Source: Campanula takesimana
Lineage: Eukaryota; Streptophyta; Magnoliopsida; Asterales; Campanulaceae
Direction of reading: 5' to 3'
DNA length: 64,000 bases
Assembly (NCBI GenBank): GCA_026119855.1
Contig: JAOWBW010000323.1
Span: 1 to 64,000, forward strand
Part shown: piece after piece, positions 33,476-45,712 of the stretch
How positions within the stretch are numbered: the first letter of the stretch is position 1
Layout: each line of letters begins with the position of its first letter
Program-made: the position numbers and the translations under genes
The notes under the pieces: generated by a model
Database searches by the model: none
Seen by the model: the letters and a program-made list of their open reading frames with translations, nothing else
What the model was told of the DNA's origin: nothing

Positions 33476-34148
33476 CTAATTCTAGTGAACAAGTCAATTT
33501 TGTTAATTCTAATGGACAAAGAGGGGGTATGTATTCTAACACATACAATTCCGAATGGAAGAATCACCCCAATTTTTCCTATAGAAGTAATAATGTTTTA
33601 AACCCACAACCTTCCTCACAACCACCGGGATTTGTACCCAAGAATTTCAACAATAATTCTTTCCCTCCCTCTAAATCTAAATTAGATCTTCTTATAGACT
33701 ATATGGTCGAAAATAATAAAAATCAGGAGAAGATTAATAATGAATTTAGGGAAAACTTTAAAGTTTTGAATAGTAGGTTTGATAACCTAGCAGCGCATAA
33801 TAAGATGCTTGAAAATCAGCAAGCTCAACAGGCCAGCACATCGCATAGACCACAAGGGAGTCTTCCCGGTCAACCTCAAAGGCCTAATGAGCATGCAAAT
33901 GTAATAGTCTCGTTAAGTAAGGAAAAAGAGAACAATAGTCCAACCCCACTAGAAGTTGAGACTAAGAATGGTAAAAGCGAGATTAGTTACAATAAATACT
34001 TTGAACCACCGATACCCTATCCTCAAAGATTAATCAAGAAAGGGGTTAATGATCAACATGCTGAGTTTTTGAAAATTTTGAAGTCTTTAAATGTTAGAGT
34101 TCCTTATTCCGATGATGTAAAAGAAATACCTTCTTATGCAAAACCTTT
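33476..34148 (+). pseudogene. Athila gag-protease linker region
   Basis: Continues in a shifted frame with SEQVNFVN, NHPNFSYRSNN, an Asn/Gln-rich helical part and KYFEPPIPYPQRL, segments found in Athila polyproteins between gag and protease. A second frameshift near 34149 moves the reading into the LEEFENF frame. Confidence 0.8.
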
Positions 34149-34620
34149 AAAAAGAAGAAGTCTTTAGAAGAATTTGAGAACTTTACTTTGGCGGAAGACG
34201 TTAGTGCAATTTTACAAAAGAAACTTCCCCCAAAACTCAAAGACCCCGACATTTTTTCTATCCCTTGTAGTATCGGTAGGTGCAACGTGGAAAACGCTAT
34301 GCTTGACTTAGGGGCTAGTGTAAGTATAATGCCTTTTTCGGTAAGTGTGAGATTAGGTGTAGGGGAACTCTAGCCCACTACCATATCTCTCCAATTGGCA
34401 GACCGATCCATACAATACCCGATAGGTATTATGGAAAATTTGCCCTGTCGTATAGGGAGCTTAATCATCCCTGTCGACTTTGTGATCCTCGAAATAGAGG
34501 AGGATAAAGATATTCCAGTCATCCTTGGTAGGCCTTTCCTTGCCACAGCAGGAGCTATTATAGATGTCAAAAAGGGTACGCTTACTCTAAATATAGGAAA
34601 TGAGACAGAGGAATTTTGGA
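34149..34620 (+). pseudogene. Athila aspartic protease
   Basis: Contains PCSIGRCNVENAMLDLGASVSIMP (34262-34336, the aspartate in LDLGAS), then a TAG at 34371-34373, then LADRSIQYPIGIMENLPCRIG and VILGRPFLATAGAIIDVKKG in the same style. The protease would mature the polyprotein. The stop makes it inactive. Confidence 0.83.
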
Positions 34621-35060
34621 AGCAAAACCCAACTTTTGAAAACTACTGTCAAAATGATAAAGCCTTTGAAAATAATCATAAGGAAATAAATGTCATTCAA
34701 TCTATAGATCCAAAAAAGGGTCATATAGACAAACTAAATACTTATGAAAAATATGTCAAAGGAATTAAGGAGTCAAGGGCCAATGATAAGAATATAGACT
34801 GGAAAAGGATGCTACATGACGAAGATGAAGGGGATGATATCATAGAGAGGTCAAAAGAAGTAGCACCCAAGAAAACAACGGGATTTCGAGCATGTGAAGA
34901 CTATCGTAAATTAATCCCGTCAAAGAAAAAGAATGGATGGCGCATGTGCATCAATCATAGGGCCTCAATCAAACCAACGGATATGCAATGGGAAATTGTC
35001 AAGGACAATAGGCCATCTCAATACCATGCCATTTTTATTAAAAGAAAGGCGTCGAGCTAA
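34621..35060 (+). pseudogene. Athila pol start fused by deletion to pol end
   Basis: The open frame runs through a protease-RT linker and the first RT segment (YRKLIPSKKKNGWRMCINHR), then jumps to unrelated residues. It is followed by GTCGAGCTAATGACGTTAAA, the sort of sequence that ends Athila pol. RT palm, RNase H and integrase are absent, so an internal deletion of several kb fell at about 34960-35040. Confidence 0.72.
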
Positions 35061-36616
35061 TGACGTTAAACAAGCATCATCGGGATGGTAACCGGTGGAT
35101 TATTATTTATTTATTCATTGATTTATTTATTTATTTTTTTTATTATTTTATTATTACTATTATTATTATTTCCAACTAATGTTTGTTTTGTATCCAGCAA
35201 AACCAAATGTACCAACAAAATACCCAAATCCTTAACCGGCTCGATCAATATTCCACCAATTTTGATCAATTTCGCACCAACATGGAGGATCGGGTCAACC
35301 ACATTCAGGGAATAGTTGATTACATTTACAACTATGGAATTGGAAATTGGATGAATTTCAGGCCTCCAAATCAGCAACCACCGCCACCACCGCCACCATT
35401 CTAGTCGGTACCTCTTTCTCCCTCTCCTTTAAATTATTCTTGTCCCAATTTTCATTCCTACTTTTCAAACATTAGGGACAATGTTTCATTTAAGTGTGGG
35501 GGGGGGGGTAGTATCTATCTTTTTTTTTATTTTTATTTCTTTTCTTTCTAAATTTCTTTTTCTTCTTTCTATGTTTTTCTTTTCAAAGAAAATGTAAGGG
35601 CAATGTTCCCGACTTTTCAAAAAAAATAAAAAAAAAATAAAAAAAAAATAAAATATTTAGCCAATGCTCCCGTTGATGAGAATGTTATCTTTATTATCAT
35701 TTGCCTATGTAAAACTTTTTCCTTCTAACTTTTACTTCTTAAGAAATTTGATAATAACAACATAAGATTGTATTGGATTATAAATGGAAAATTTTCAAAA
35801 TTAATATGAACTTTTAAATCTTATTGAATAGAAGCATTACATTATTAATGAGTTTGTGGGCATTAAGTTTGGATACAACATACTTGTGAAACTTTTAAAG
35901 CATTTTTGTATATGCATATCAAAAACTTTCATTTCTACTCTTTTTCAAAGGTTTTTCATCCTTGTTATGCTTATGAATCACAAAATTTTTCGCTTTAATC
36001 CATCTTTCCATTCCCACTTTTAAGAGGCTAATTAATCAATTTATTCTTCTTTTGATTGTCCATTCAAATATCTAAATGAATATATCATTATAGAGTGTGA
36101 CAATTTAGAAGCAAGAAACTCAATTGCCACGTCTAACTAATCAAATCTCGAACCTTATTCCACTATCATCCTTCGCCTTTCATCAATTTTTGTGATTCAA
36201 AATGCATAACGACATATGGACATCTTTGTTAAAGAATAAAGATCATAGTTTAAGAAATGTATATTCAAGCATGAAAAATTTATTCACAAAGCATTCTGAA
36301 AGAGTGAATATAATTCTTAATTCATACTTATGCCCCACAAATTCATTTGGTTATCTCTATATGCTCTTATTCAATGGTATTTATTCATGTTATATTAACA
36401 TTCAAACTTTTCTATTTGCACTTCAATATCATCCTACCTTCTTCTTTACAAATCTCTTTGAGATGAAAAACTTAAAAGGAAGAAATTTTATAAAGGTAAT
36501 ATTATATAACAATATTCTGAGGGAGCATTGAAGACCTTTCTTGTTTTTCTACTAGTGTCATTTGCACTCCTCTCTTTTTGAACATTTAACTTGCTCGAGG
36601 ACAAGCAAAGATTCTA
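35061..36616 (+). other. Athila 3' untranslated / env-region remnant
   Basis: About 1.5 kb between pol end and PPT. A short open stretch at 35183-35404 ends in a proline run and may be a remnant of the region beyond pol. A PPT-like AGTGTGGGGGGGGGG occurs at about 35496, and A-rich ten-base periodic sequence at 35621-35660. The open frame at 36202-36531 has no recognisable domain. Confidence 0.5.
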
Positions 36617-36629
36617 GTGTGGGGGAGTT
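36617..36629 (+). other. Athila polypurine tract
   Basis: GTGTGGGGGAGTT directly before the TGATAAATG start of the 3' LTR. Confidence 0.85.
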
Positions 36630-38049
36630 TGATAAATGACTATTTTATAGTCATTTAAGGTCTAGAAATATAGTTTATTAGCTTTTATTCCACTTAAATT
36701 ACTTATTTTCTACTCTTTATTTGATATAATGCACTTGGAGAATGTTTTTATGATGCAAACAGGTTTTTAGTACATTCTTGAGGAAAAAGGGAGCTAAGGC
36801 ATCATCTTTGTGAAGGAAGAACGCTTGGAAAAGAAGGAAATAAGCTAGTCCATTAAAAGTCAAAAGTACATTCAAAGCAAGGTCTGCTCGGCCGAGCAGT
36901 ACCCTTGACTCGGCCGAGCATAAGGAATCAGAAAGGCAGATTTATTTTCAAAGGCTTGCTCGGCCGAGCACTTTTCCTTGACTCGGCCGAGCACCCCTGA
37001 ATCAGCAAAAGGTGCCTTTTCAAATGAAGACCTCTCCAAGCACCCATCCGGAAAGATTGCCTCCCCTCCTCCAAAGCTTATATATAGAAGTAGAAATCAG
37101 TGTTTTAGATATCTAGAAATATTGTAAACTTACTATAGTAAAATTGATACTCTCAAACATCAATAAATTCTCAGAATTTGTGAAAGATATTCAACTTTTC
37201 TTAAGCAATATTCTGAGTTCTTCATCAATAATATTCAGAGGTTCTTTTCAAGTCTTTTATCTTCATTTCAATTCAGAATAAGTATCTCTTCTTCTATCTT
37301 TTCTTCTTTATCTTATTCTTGTTGTTATTTATATGGCTTGTGAGTAATCCCCCATTTTCTTGGGGTTGGAAACTCAATAACATTCATGTTTATTAAGTAG
37401 TCATGCTCTGAAATTCTTCTCTTCATCTTAAACGATTCTACTATATCAAACTCTAACGCCTACAACCATGATGACGTCCATGATTTGTATGAATCTTAGT
37501 TAATCAAGGGAAGTACTGATCGGAGAACCTTGATTAGCGGATCCATATAGTCAGAACTAAGTTCATTACTCACGAGAGTAGTGTAATGGCTTAGGGATGC
37601 TCATTGAGTGGAAAGTATGCTGATTTTCATAAAAGAAAACTTAATGGATTCTTACTAATTATGGGCCATCGAGAGATAGGGCATAATTAGTATGAGAATA
37701 CAAACGCTATTTGCTTGATCGTGAGAAGTAGTGTAGGCCAAGCATACCATCCTTGTTTTAAAATGAAACTTTAATCTAAATAGAGCATGGATAGTTGATG
37801 AATATATGTTGTTGATGTTCCAATCCCGAGGATTCCTTAAAATATAAGAGTTTTTATCTAAGTTATAGTAATTGCAATTTCATTTCTAGTTTAGTGACAA
37901 ACAATTTTATAACCCCCAATCATTTTCTTTTCTTTATTTTCTTATTCTAAGCAAAGATATTTTGTAAGTAAAGTCGTCCTCGTGGGATCGACTCGCTCTT
38001 GCACTATCTATACTACATACACCCGTGCACTTGCGGAATAAACCTAACA
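36630..38049 (+). repeat. Athila 3' LTR
   Basis: 1420 bp, nearly identical to the 5' LTR with only a handful of differences, and followed by the TSD ATTTT. It repeats the four CTCGGCCGAG units and the TATA box. Confidence 0.95.
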
Positions 38050-38054
38050 ATTTT

Positions 38055-40403
38055 TCTCTTGCAAAGTCTTGTTTTGGGAGACCGCCCATATCCTTTTGTG
38101 CGACCGCACACCTACCCTGATGAACAAAAGTCTTGAATAAAGTTTGATTAAGCTAGAAATAACCCTAGTTAAGGTATATAGCCTTAATATAAGATGTCCT
38201 AGCAAGTGTTGTGACACCTTAGGGGCATCAGTACTTGGTCTTAAACATGAATATTCAATGATTTGAATAGAGAACTTGAGTATAAGAGTAAGAACTCTTT
38301 TATATGTTTTGAAAGTGCTAAGAACAAGCCCTAATGTGTTATATATGTCTTGAATCCAATGTTTGTGTACCTTAGGGGCACTAGAACAATGTCTTGAGCT
38401 TGAACATCCTAGTATAGGATTAAGAACTTGTAAGTATAAGATATGTAACTCTTTTACTTAGCTTGAACTTGAAGTATAAGACAATTAAATCTTGTACATG
38501 ACTTGAATATCCAAAGATTGGAATAATAACTTGAGTATAAGATAATTAATTCTTGTACATGTCTTGAATATCCAAAGAATTGGATTATGAACTTGAATAT
38601 AAGATGATAAAATCTTGTATATGACTTGAAACCAATACGAGTGTATGGTAATGAACTTGAAAGTGCTATGAACAAGCACTAACGTGTTAGAACTATCCTT
38701 GATGTGTATGTGCAAATCTTGCACGTAATTACTTGATAGAATGTGGCTTGTTGACTACTTGATACTTGGTATTAATAACCAAAGAGTTGGAATATGGAAC
38801 TAGATATAGAATGAACAACTCTAAGACGTACTTGAATTTAATACGTGTGTATTGAAAGTGCTATAAACAAGCACTAATGTGCTAGTAATTAGTTTTAATC
38901 GTGTATATACTCAATGAAGTATATAAAGTATAAAAAAGATATCTTGTTCTTGAGATGAGTTCCTAAATAAAAAGGGACTAGTGTAATATGAAGATAATTC
39001 ATAAAACAATGATTATAGAACACAATATGTGTTGGAAAATGTATTCGATTATTAGCGATAAATATAAACGAGATATGATTGTGACTAGGTACAATACGAC
39101 CTATTCGACTACGTGCTTAGAGTCTAAGATGTTGGGCTCTACTTAGAAGTAAGGGTATCGTGATAGACACATTAGTGTGTTAAAGGTTATATGAATATGT
39201 ACGTGTAAATATTTCATATGACAAAGTGATATAGTATGACATACCCTACTACTTGGTTGGGGTCTATTATTAATAGACTCTAATTTGGCTTGATTGTGTT
39301 ACGTGGACACATTACATGCCATTGTTATACTAATTTGTATTCGCAATTATTGCGTGCGTGTACTTGTAGTTGGTGAGCACATGATTAGATGGTTCCTGAA
39401 GAGCTAGTCCACTACTTTTGGACATAGTTCTATACTCTTGTAGTTCAAGTAAACATCTACTTGTGCATTCTTATGTGAGTCCAGTTGGTCACCTTGCTTG
39501 CTCGGAGATGTATAGGTTCACGCTTATCATGAGGTTGGAGCCAAAGTGATAATCGGGTGCCTATGTATCTGCGCTTGACCCCTTAATACTGGCCATAGTA
39601 AGGGCATAGCTTCCTTTATTAGAGCAATACGCCTGATAAAAGTGAATGCTAAACTCCTGAACACCTCGTGAATCTTGTTCTTGTTAGTGACACTGGTTAC
39701 CGGGTCCTCTTATGTACTGCACAGCAGCAACTTGATTGATCGTGATTTGTCAACTGCAATAAGCAACGACAACAATGGTTTACTTGGGAGGAATAAGGTT
39801 GGAATATCCTTTGTAACATGTTAGTTTAGCCTTATGTGCTAGCTACTTGATGAGTTGGCTTAACCTCTCATATACTTGTTACTTGATGACATCTTGAGCA
39901 AGATTATTTGATAATCTTCTTGATTTGCATGATTACATGATAACATGCTATGTACTTGTATCTAGTAACTTACTGAGATTTATCTCACCCCGTTCCTTGT
40001 TTATTTGTGTCCCTCCCAGGAAAGCAAGTGGTAATACGTTGTGAGGCTCGACTTAGCAGGGGCCTACTTGGCAGGTTGTTCTTGTTTGGGGATTGTTATC
40101 CTTTCCAGTATTTGGTGAGGACGATCTTGTATCAGTTGTTTAGACTCAGTATATTGGGTAGACTTGTATAGTGTTCTTGTAATGCCAGCGTATGTGCTAG
40201 GCATGTTTTCCGCTGTGTACAACCATTTGGTTTAAATTTCTTGGTATAGAACTCGTTGTGAGCCATCGTAGCTCGTTCCTCTTGAGTATATATATGATAT
40301 CAGTTTGATATAAGCAGATGTCATTCAGTTTCTCATTTCTTGTTAGTCACGCGCGCCAGGTTCGAGGTTCTATTAGGGAATCTCGGGACTTGGGGGCATG
40401 TCA
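38055..40403 (+). repeat. Chromovirus B 3' LTR, right part
   Basis: Resumes with TCTCTTGCAAAGTC, colinear with the 5' LTR from about 24962 to 27315, and ends GGGGGCATGTCA before the TSD ACCAG. The second pair of CG-dyad units lies at about 38077-38110. Confidence 0.92.
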
Positions 40404-41720
40404 ACCAGGGTATGTCTACACCCATTTGCCGCCTCAAAATACTCCTCCGATGGTCCCATCCACCACTCCACCTCCCACCATAATGCCAGTAACGAGCCAA
40501 ACCGTGGGATCAATCAACTCAAGCCCACATGTGGATCCCCAGATGGGGTGGTTGGTAGAGAAGTTGAAACAAATGAAAGAAAGATTTGAGGGGATGAACG
40601 AAAAGAAATCCTCCTTGGGGATCACCGACCCCAACAAGATTGTTCCTCTGCCTCACAAGTTCAAAATGCCAGAGATAGATAAATTTGATGGGACTGCCTG
40701 CCCCCAGACTCATCTCAATGCTTATACTTTAGCCATGAGAGCAAAAGGGTGTACCATGCAGCAAATGGCCAATCACTTCCAACTGTCCTTAAGGGGAAAC
40801 GCCCTCAAGTGGTTCTTTCACTTGAAAGATGAATCCCGAGCAACGTGGGATGCAATCAAGGAAGCATTCCTCAACAAATATCGGTCAGACCTAGAATGGG
40901 AAACTAACCGGGTTGATCTGCAAAGCACCCTGCAAAAGGGAGATGAACCAATAGGAGAGTTCTACAAGAGGTGGAACTATAAACTTGGGGAGATTTCCAA
41001 ACCACCCACAGAAGAGGAACAATTGGACATTTTCCAATCGTGTTTGAAACCTAAGCTGCGGACCTTGATCAGTCATCACTTTTACCCAACCTCCGGGCAA
41101 TGGTCACTGTCGGGTCCAAATTTGAGAAGGCCCTTAATGAGCAATCCTCTACTCAGGCCAGTGGGAACTCCTAAAGATATCGTTCCCCGACAACTGGTAA
41201 AGGGAAGGAAGCCGTGGGAACGGTAGACAATATCCAAGGGGAGAATCCGAGACAAACTCCGCAAAGGGCCGGGAACTTGGAAAGGCTCCCGTATGTTAGA
41301 TTTTAGGACTTTGGGATGCCCTTGGGTAAGGTGTTTGAAGGGTTAGTTAAACAAGGCCTTGCAAAACCCCTGGTTAACTTCCAACCAAGAAACCCCGAGA
41401 GGTACCGTGATGAGAGCAAGAGGTGTGCATTCCACAGCTACCATGGGCACGATACCGATGATTGCCCCTCTGTAAAGCGCATCATCCTAGATTTGATTGC
41501 CAAAGGGAAGCTTGAGCACCCCCTCAGGCCGAACGTGATCAATAATCCGTTCCCCAATAACCATGGCATTAATATGATTGAATTTGGGCCAGTCGATGTT
41601 AATATGATTGAGTTCGGGGAGTCGACACCGATAAACCTTTTGGAGTTCAATGTCCCGATGACTGAGATTGGGGAGGAATGGAAGGAAACCCTATGGGCAT
41701 GTGTGTAGGAGGGAAACAAG
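40404..41720 (+). pseudogene. Element C gag, C-terminal part
   Basis: Resumes the Pro-rich gag, then the capsid domain (LPHKFKMPEIDKFDGTACPQTHLNAYTLAMRAKG, 40648-40750; LSLRGNALKWFFHLKDESRATWDAIKEAFLNKY). A frameshift follows near 41095, then a second open piece with GLVKQGLAKPLVNFQP and a CCHC-like knuckle CAFHSYHGHDTDDC (41429-41468). A stop ends the frame near 41706. Domain order and motifs are those of a Tat-type gag, related to but clearly distinct from Retand. Confidence 0.85.
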
Positions 41721-44700
41721 AAGTGCCCATCCAACTCCATGATTGCCAATGTGATGAGTGCGAGGATCCCCCACCAAAATGCCGATAAGTTGATCGTAAT
41801 AACACTCACCGAGCATGAGCTAACATTCGAAGAGTGCATGGAGGAAATGGAAAAGTCCATTAAGAACATGTTGGAGAGCGAGAGCCAAGGCTCAAATGGG
41901 GTTTGTCCTCCGCCCGATGATGGCTTCCACGTCATTGAAGCATGTAGTTCATCCACCGGCAAAAGGACAATTAGGCGGATGGGTCACCCTAATGGAAAGA
42001 ATGGGTCCGAAATTGCAAAGATCCCGGAAATCACCAACCATGAAGGGTACCTCGCCCAAATGAAAGGAGCCATTCTCTCTATTCCCCGTAAGGAGCTCCG
42101 AATCCTGTGTGAAAGTGATGATGATGAGGTATCTTCAAATATACCTCCCCGTGTTCCTTCCCCAAGATTGGAAGAATAAGGCTTTCCTGCCTTGGATGAC
42201 TTCTTAGCTTTGCCACCGGTGTCTCCACCGCCACCGCTGATTGATGGGTCTGTATTCCCGGATTGCTATTATTGCATACTTACTTTGGAAAAACTCTGTG
42301 AAACCGTTGGAGTTGGGAAGAGCCAAAGCCAACACCCTATCTCTCTAGAAAAGATTCGTGAGTCGGCATACGCCCCGAAAGGAATGGTCATGGTGAATGA
42401 GTTAAGAAAGGAAGCATGGCCATATGGTACTCAAAACCCCCCGTCACTCAGGAAAGGGGCGGAAGAGGTTAACAACCCTTTGGAAGTGAGTGTACTGACT
42501 CGATCTGGGCAAGTTCACATGGAGAACCCTAAGAAAGCTCCGCCACCGAAACACCGAATGCCTCCCCCTCTTGCTAGTGAGGCAAAAGCCCTAGATTCCG
42601 GAGAAAAGGATCCCGTCTTAACCCAACTCAAGAGGACACAAGCTAATATATCTTTGTGGTCCCTCCTTACTTCCTCCTACCCTCACAAGATCAAGTTGGA
42701 GGAATGCTTGGCCCAAACAATGGTACCTACCACGGCTACCCCCGAAGAGGCCATGCAAATGATTGGGAGTGTTCAATATGGGAATGTCATCACATTTACG
42801 GACTTGGATTTGCTGAAATTTGGGGCTAACCACAATGAGGCCCTCTACATCATGGTGCAATTGGATGAGCGCTGCCTCCCTTGGATTTTGGTTGATAATG
42901 GTTCCACCATGAATGTCCTCCCCGCTAAGATGATGGATCTACTTGGTCTTAAGACCACCGACCTAAAGCCTTCCATGATCACCGTTAAGGCTTATGATTC
43001 CACGGCCCCCTCAGTCCTAGGGGTGGCCACCTTGAACCTTTGGTTTGGAAAACAAATGATGCCAACCGACTTCCAAGTGCTTGATATCCCCATATCCTTC
43101 ACCGCCCTATTGGGATGCCCATGGCTCCATAAAGTCAACGGGGTAGCCTCCCCCCTCCACCAGTGTGTGAAGTATGTGCAAGAGGGTAATTTGACAACCA
43201 TTTATGGGGACAGTATTACTACAGAAGGAACCAATACCAATGGGATTCCCGTATTAGAAATCAAACATGAGGAGAGCGGCATGGTTTTGACTGGCTTCAC
43301 CGAGATACCATCCAAAATCCACATCTGTTGTGTAGATCTTACGCTCACCAAGGACAGGACCCCCCCTGCAATGAAAATGATGCGTTTGATGCGCTACTTC
43401 CTGGGGCTTGGTCTTGGAAAGAAACTCCAAGGGACTCACAGGATTTTTGAGATCAAGGAGCAAAAGACGCTCCATGGCTTGGGATACAAACCCACCCCCG
43501 AAGACCTTAGGATGGATAAGGAAATGGCTCGGAAAAGAAGCCAAGCTAGAGCTCAAGGGATTCCGTTTAAGGCTCCCAACCTCCGCCCTTACACTTTTGA
43601 TATGAGCCGCTACTTTGTGAAAGGAGGGGTCCAAACCGAGGCCCCGGAGCCGAAGAAGCCAATGATGACCAATTGGGATAAGTTGCAAGAGGATCTCAAA
43701 CGATTCCGAGGGATGGTGGCTAACCCCGTAAGGAGGGCATTTTTTGATACACCTAAGATGACCGGTCCTACCGAGACCATTATTAGTCATGAATACACTT
43801 TTAAGGGAGTGACCGAGATGGTAAGGGAATTTGAAACCTTGTCTATGGGGGAGGCTAGCCAAGAAAGGGGACCCGTTTGGGGTCAAAATGGTAGATGCAA
43901 GTTTAAGGAGGTAACTCCCGAGCACGCCACCAAGGAAGTCATCGACGACGAATGGAATGATGTAGTAATGCAAGAAATGTTTGGGCAAGAGTTGGTCGTG
44001 CCTAATCTGATTGGCCTCGAAAAGGAAATGATTGCTGTGATAGGAGATGGATCTCCTGGGACCTTTGACCCTCGCACCTTGGTAAGCCCGATGGACATGC
44101 CTCTGAAGAATTGGGTAACCTTCTCTGGACTGGTGGCGAGCAAGGAGGAAATGACCACGAAGCTTGGACTGGTTCCCCGCCCCCTAGAGTCAAATGTCAT
44201 AGGGTCCAATGTAGTTGAGTCCCCTCAATCTTTTGTCTTTGAATTTGAGTTTTCCTCCTCCGAGGGCCTCACGCCCGAGGATTATGAACTTGTAGCCAAC
44301 GTTGAATTCCTGTTTGCATTGAATGAAATGATAGACAATTCCGAGTATCCCCTCATTGCCAACTTATTAGATGATAAATTAACTAATAATTTAAAAACGG
44401 TTAATGATGAATCACCTAATAATGCAGACACACTAAATGAACAAAACATTAAACAATCATCAAAGCAGGTTGTTGACCGAGAGGAAAACCGTGCCCAAGC
44501 TGCCGAAGAGGTTTTAACTAAGGTGAATCTGGGGACTGAAAATGAGCCGAAAGAGACACAGATTGGTAGCTACTTCAAAGGAGCCGAAAGAGAAGCTTTG
44601 GTGGAGCTACTTAAGGAGTATGTGGATGTGTTTGCTTGGTCTTATAAGGATATGCCGGGGTTGGATTCTTTGATCATTGAACACAAGATCCCCGTGGATC

Positions 44701-44756
44701 CCGAGGTGAAACATGTCAAGCAAAAGCTTCGGCGAATCAAACCGGAATGGTCTTTG
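41721..44756 (+). pseudogene. Element C gag-pro linker, protease and RT lead-in
   Basis: Two long frames (41739-42179 and 42192-44759) cover a linker, VLTRSGQVHMEN, KRTQANISLWSLL, and the protease region with WILVDNGSTMNVLP (about 42882-42925) and FQVLDIPISFTALLGCPWLH. Then come a G-patch-like MRYFLGLGLGKKLQG stretch and the acidic lead-in to RT, ending VDVFAWSYKDMPGLD. The frame shifts near 42180, and a TAA at 44757-44759 falls where relatives have glutamine after WSL. The protease would process the polyprotein. Confidence 0.85.
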
Positions 44757-45712
44757 TAAGTCAAAGAAAAGATTGAGAAGTTGCTCCAAGTCGGCTTCAT
44801 AAGGGTGATAGAGTACCCCTCGTGGCTCTCCAACATAGTAACAGTCACAAAGGCCAACGGAAAGGCCCGATGCTGTGTCGACTTTAGGGATCTCAATAAG
44901 GCGAGTCCCAAAGATGACTTCCCCCTCCCAAACATCAACATGCTTGTAGATACAACCTCTAGTTTTGAGGTCAAATCTTTTGTGGATGGTTTTGCCGGGT
45001 ATAACCAGATTAAGATGGCTGAGGAGGACCAAGAAAAGACTGCCTTCACCACCCCATGGGGGACTTTTTGCTACACCATAATGCCTTTTGGGTTGTGAAA
45101 TGCTAGGGCTACCTACCAAAGGGCCGCAACCGCACTTTTCCATGATATGATCCATAAGGAGATAGAGGTGTATGTCGATGACATGATTTTGCATTCCAAG
45201 GACACCGACGGGCAACATTTAATAGACTTGAGAAAGTTCTTTGACAGGCTTAGGAAGCACTCCATGAGGCTCAATCCGGCCAAGTGCACTTTTGGGGTTT
45301 CTCGTGGCAAGGTTTTAGGGTACATGGTCACTGAACGAGGCGTCGAAGTTGATCCCCAAAAGGTTAAGGAAATTGTGGAAATAAAGCCACCTCGCACCCA
45401 AACAGAGGTAAAGGCCTTCATGGGAAGGTTGCAATACATTAGCTGTTTCATAAACCAGCTTACTCCCACATGTGAGCCCATCTTCAAATTGCTAAAGAAG
45501 AATGCCGAGGTTGAATGGAATGATGAATGCCAAAGATCCTTTGACAAGATTAAGGCATATCTCATCCACCCGCCAATCCTATACCTCCTGCACAAGGAAA
45601 AGCCACTCTTGCTCTACCTAACAGTGACTGATACGTCGATAGGAGCAATGTTGGCCCAAGAGAAGAAGGATTCAAAGGTAGAGAATGCCATCTACTTTGT
45701 GAGCCGTAAGTA
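44757..45712 (+). pseudogene. Element C reverse transcriptase and start of RNase H
   Basis: RT runs from GFIRVIEYPSWLSNIVTV through CVDFRDLNKASPKDDFPLPN and SFVDGFAGYNQIKM to MPFGL, where a TGA near 45096-45098 replaces an arginine codon. After it come VYVDDMILHSK (catalytic YVDD, about 45168), MGRLQYIS, and LLLYLTVTDTSIGAMLAQE of RNase H. The frame is cut at 45712 by chromovirus D. The archaeal-type RNase H and integrase of element C must lie beyond the nested insertions, right of the window. Confidence 0.88.

Larger units (their letters stand above)
30932..38049 (+). mobile_element. Athila-type Gypsy element with pol deletion
   Basis: Flanked by ATTTT (30927-30931 and 38050-38054). LTRs 30932-32351 and 36630-38049 are both 1420 bp and nearly identical. 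The PBS at 32358-32375 is TGGCGCCGTTGCCGGGGA (tRNA-Asp, as in Athila) and the PPT is 36617-36629. The internal region is only about 4.3 kb: gag, protease and the very start of RT remain, but most of RT, RNase H and integrase are missing. It is nested in the 3' LTR of chromovirus B. Confidence 0.94.
24281..40403 (+). mobile_element. Chromovirus B (Tekay-like), containing a nested Athila element
   Basis: Flanked by the TSD ACCAG (24276-24280 and 40404-40408). The 5' LTR is 24281-27315, an initiator-tRNA-Met PBS is at 27319-27330, the degenerate internal region is 27331-29853, the PPT is 29854-29866, and the 3' LTR is 29867-40403, itself split by the Athila at 30932-38049. Net of that insertion the 3' LTR is about 3.4 kb, the 5' LTR about 3.0 kb. 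RT similarity and the LTR ends TGTAACG..TGTCA point to a Tekay-type chromovirus. Confidence 0.92.

Noticed and set aside
36202..36531. 109-codon frame in the Athila 3' region
   Set aside because: AT-rich, no recognisable domain, no conserved position; likely chance.
43254..43988. 244-codon minus-strand frame
   Set aside because: Lies opposite the element C protease/linker frame and has no domain of its own.
42192..44759. An 855-codon frame as a possible host gene
   Set aside because: The content is Tat-type protease and RT lead-in, flanked by gag and RT of the same element.
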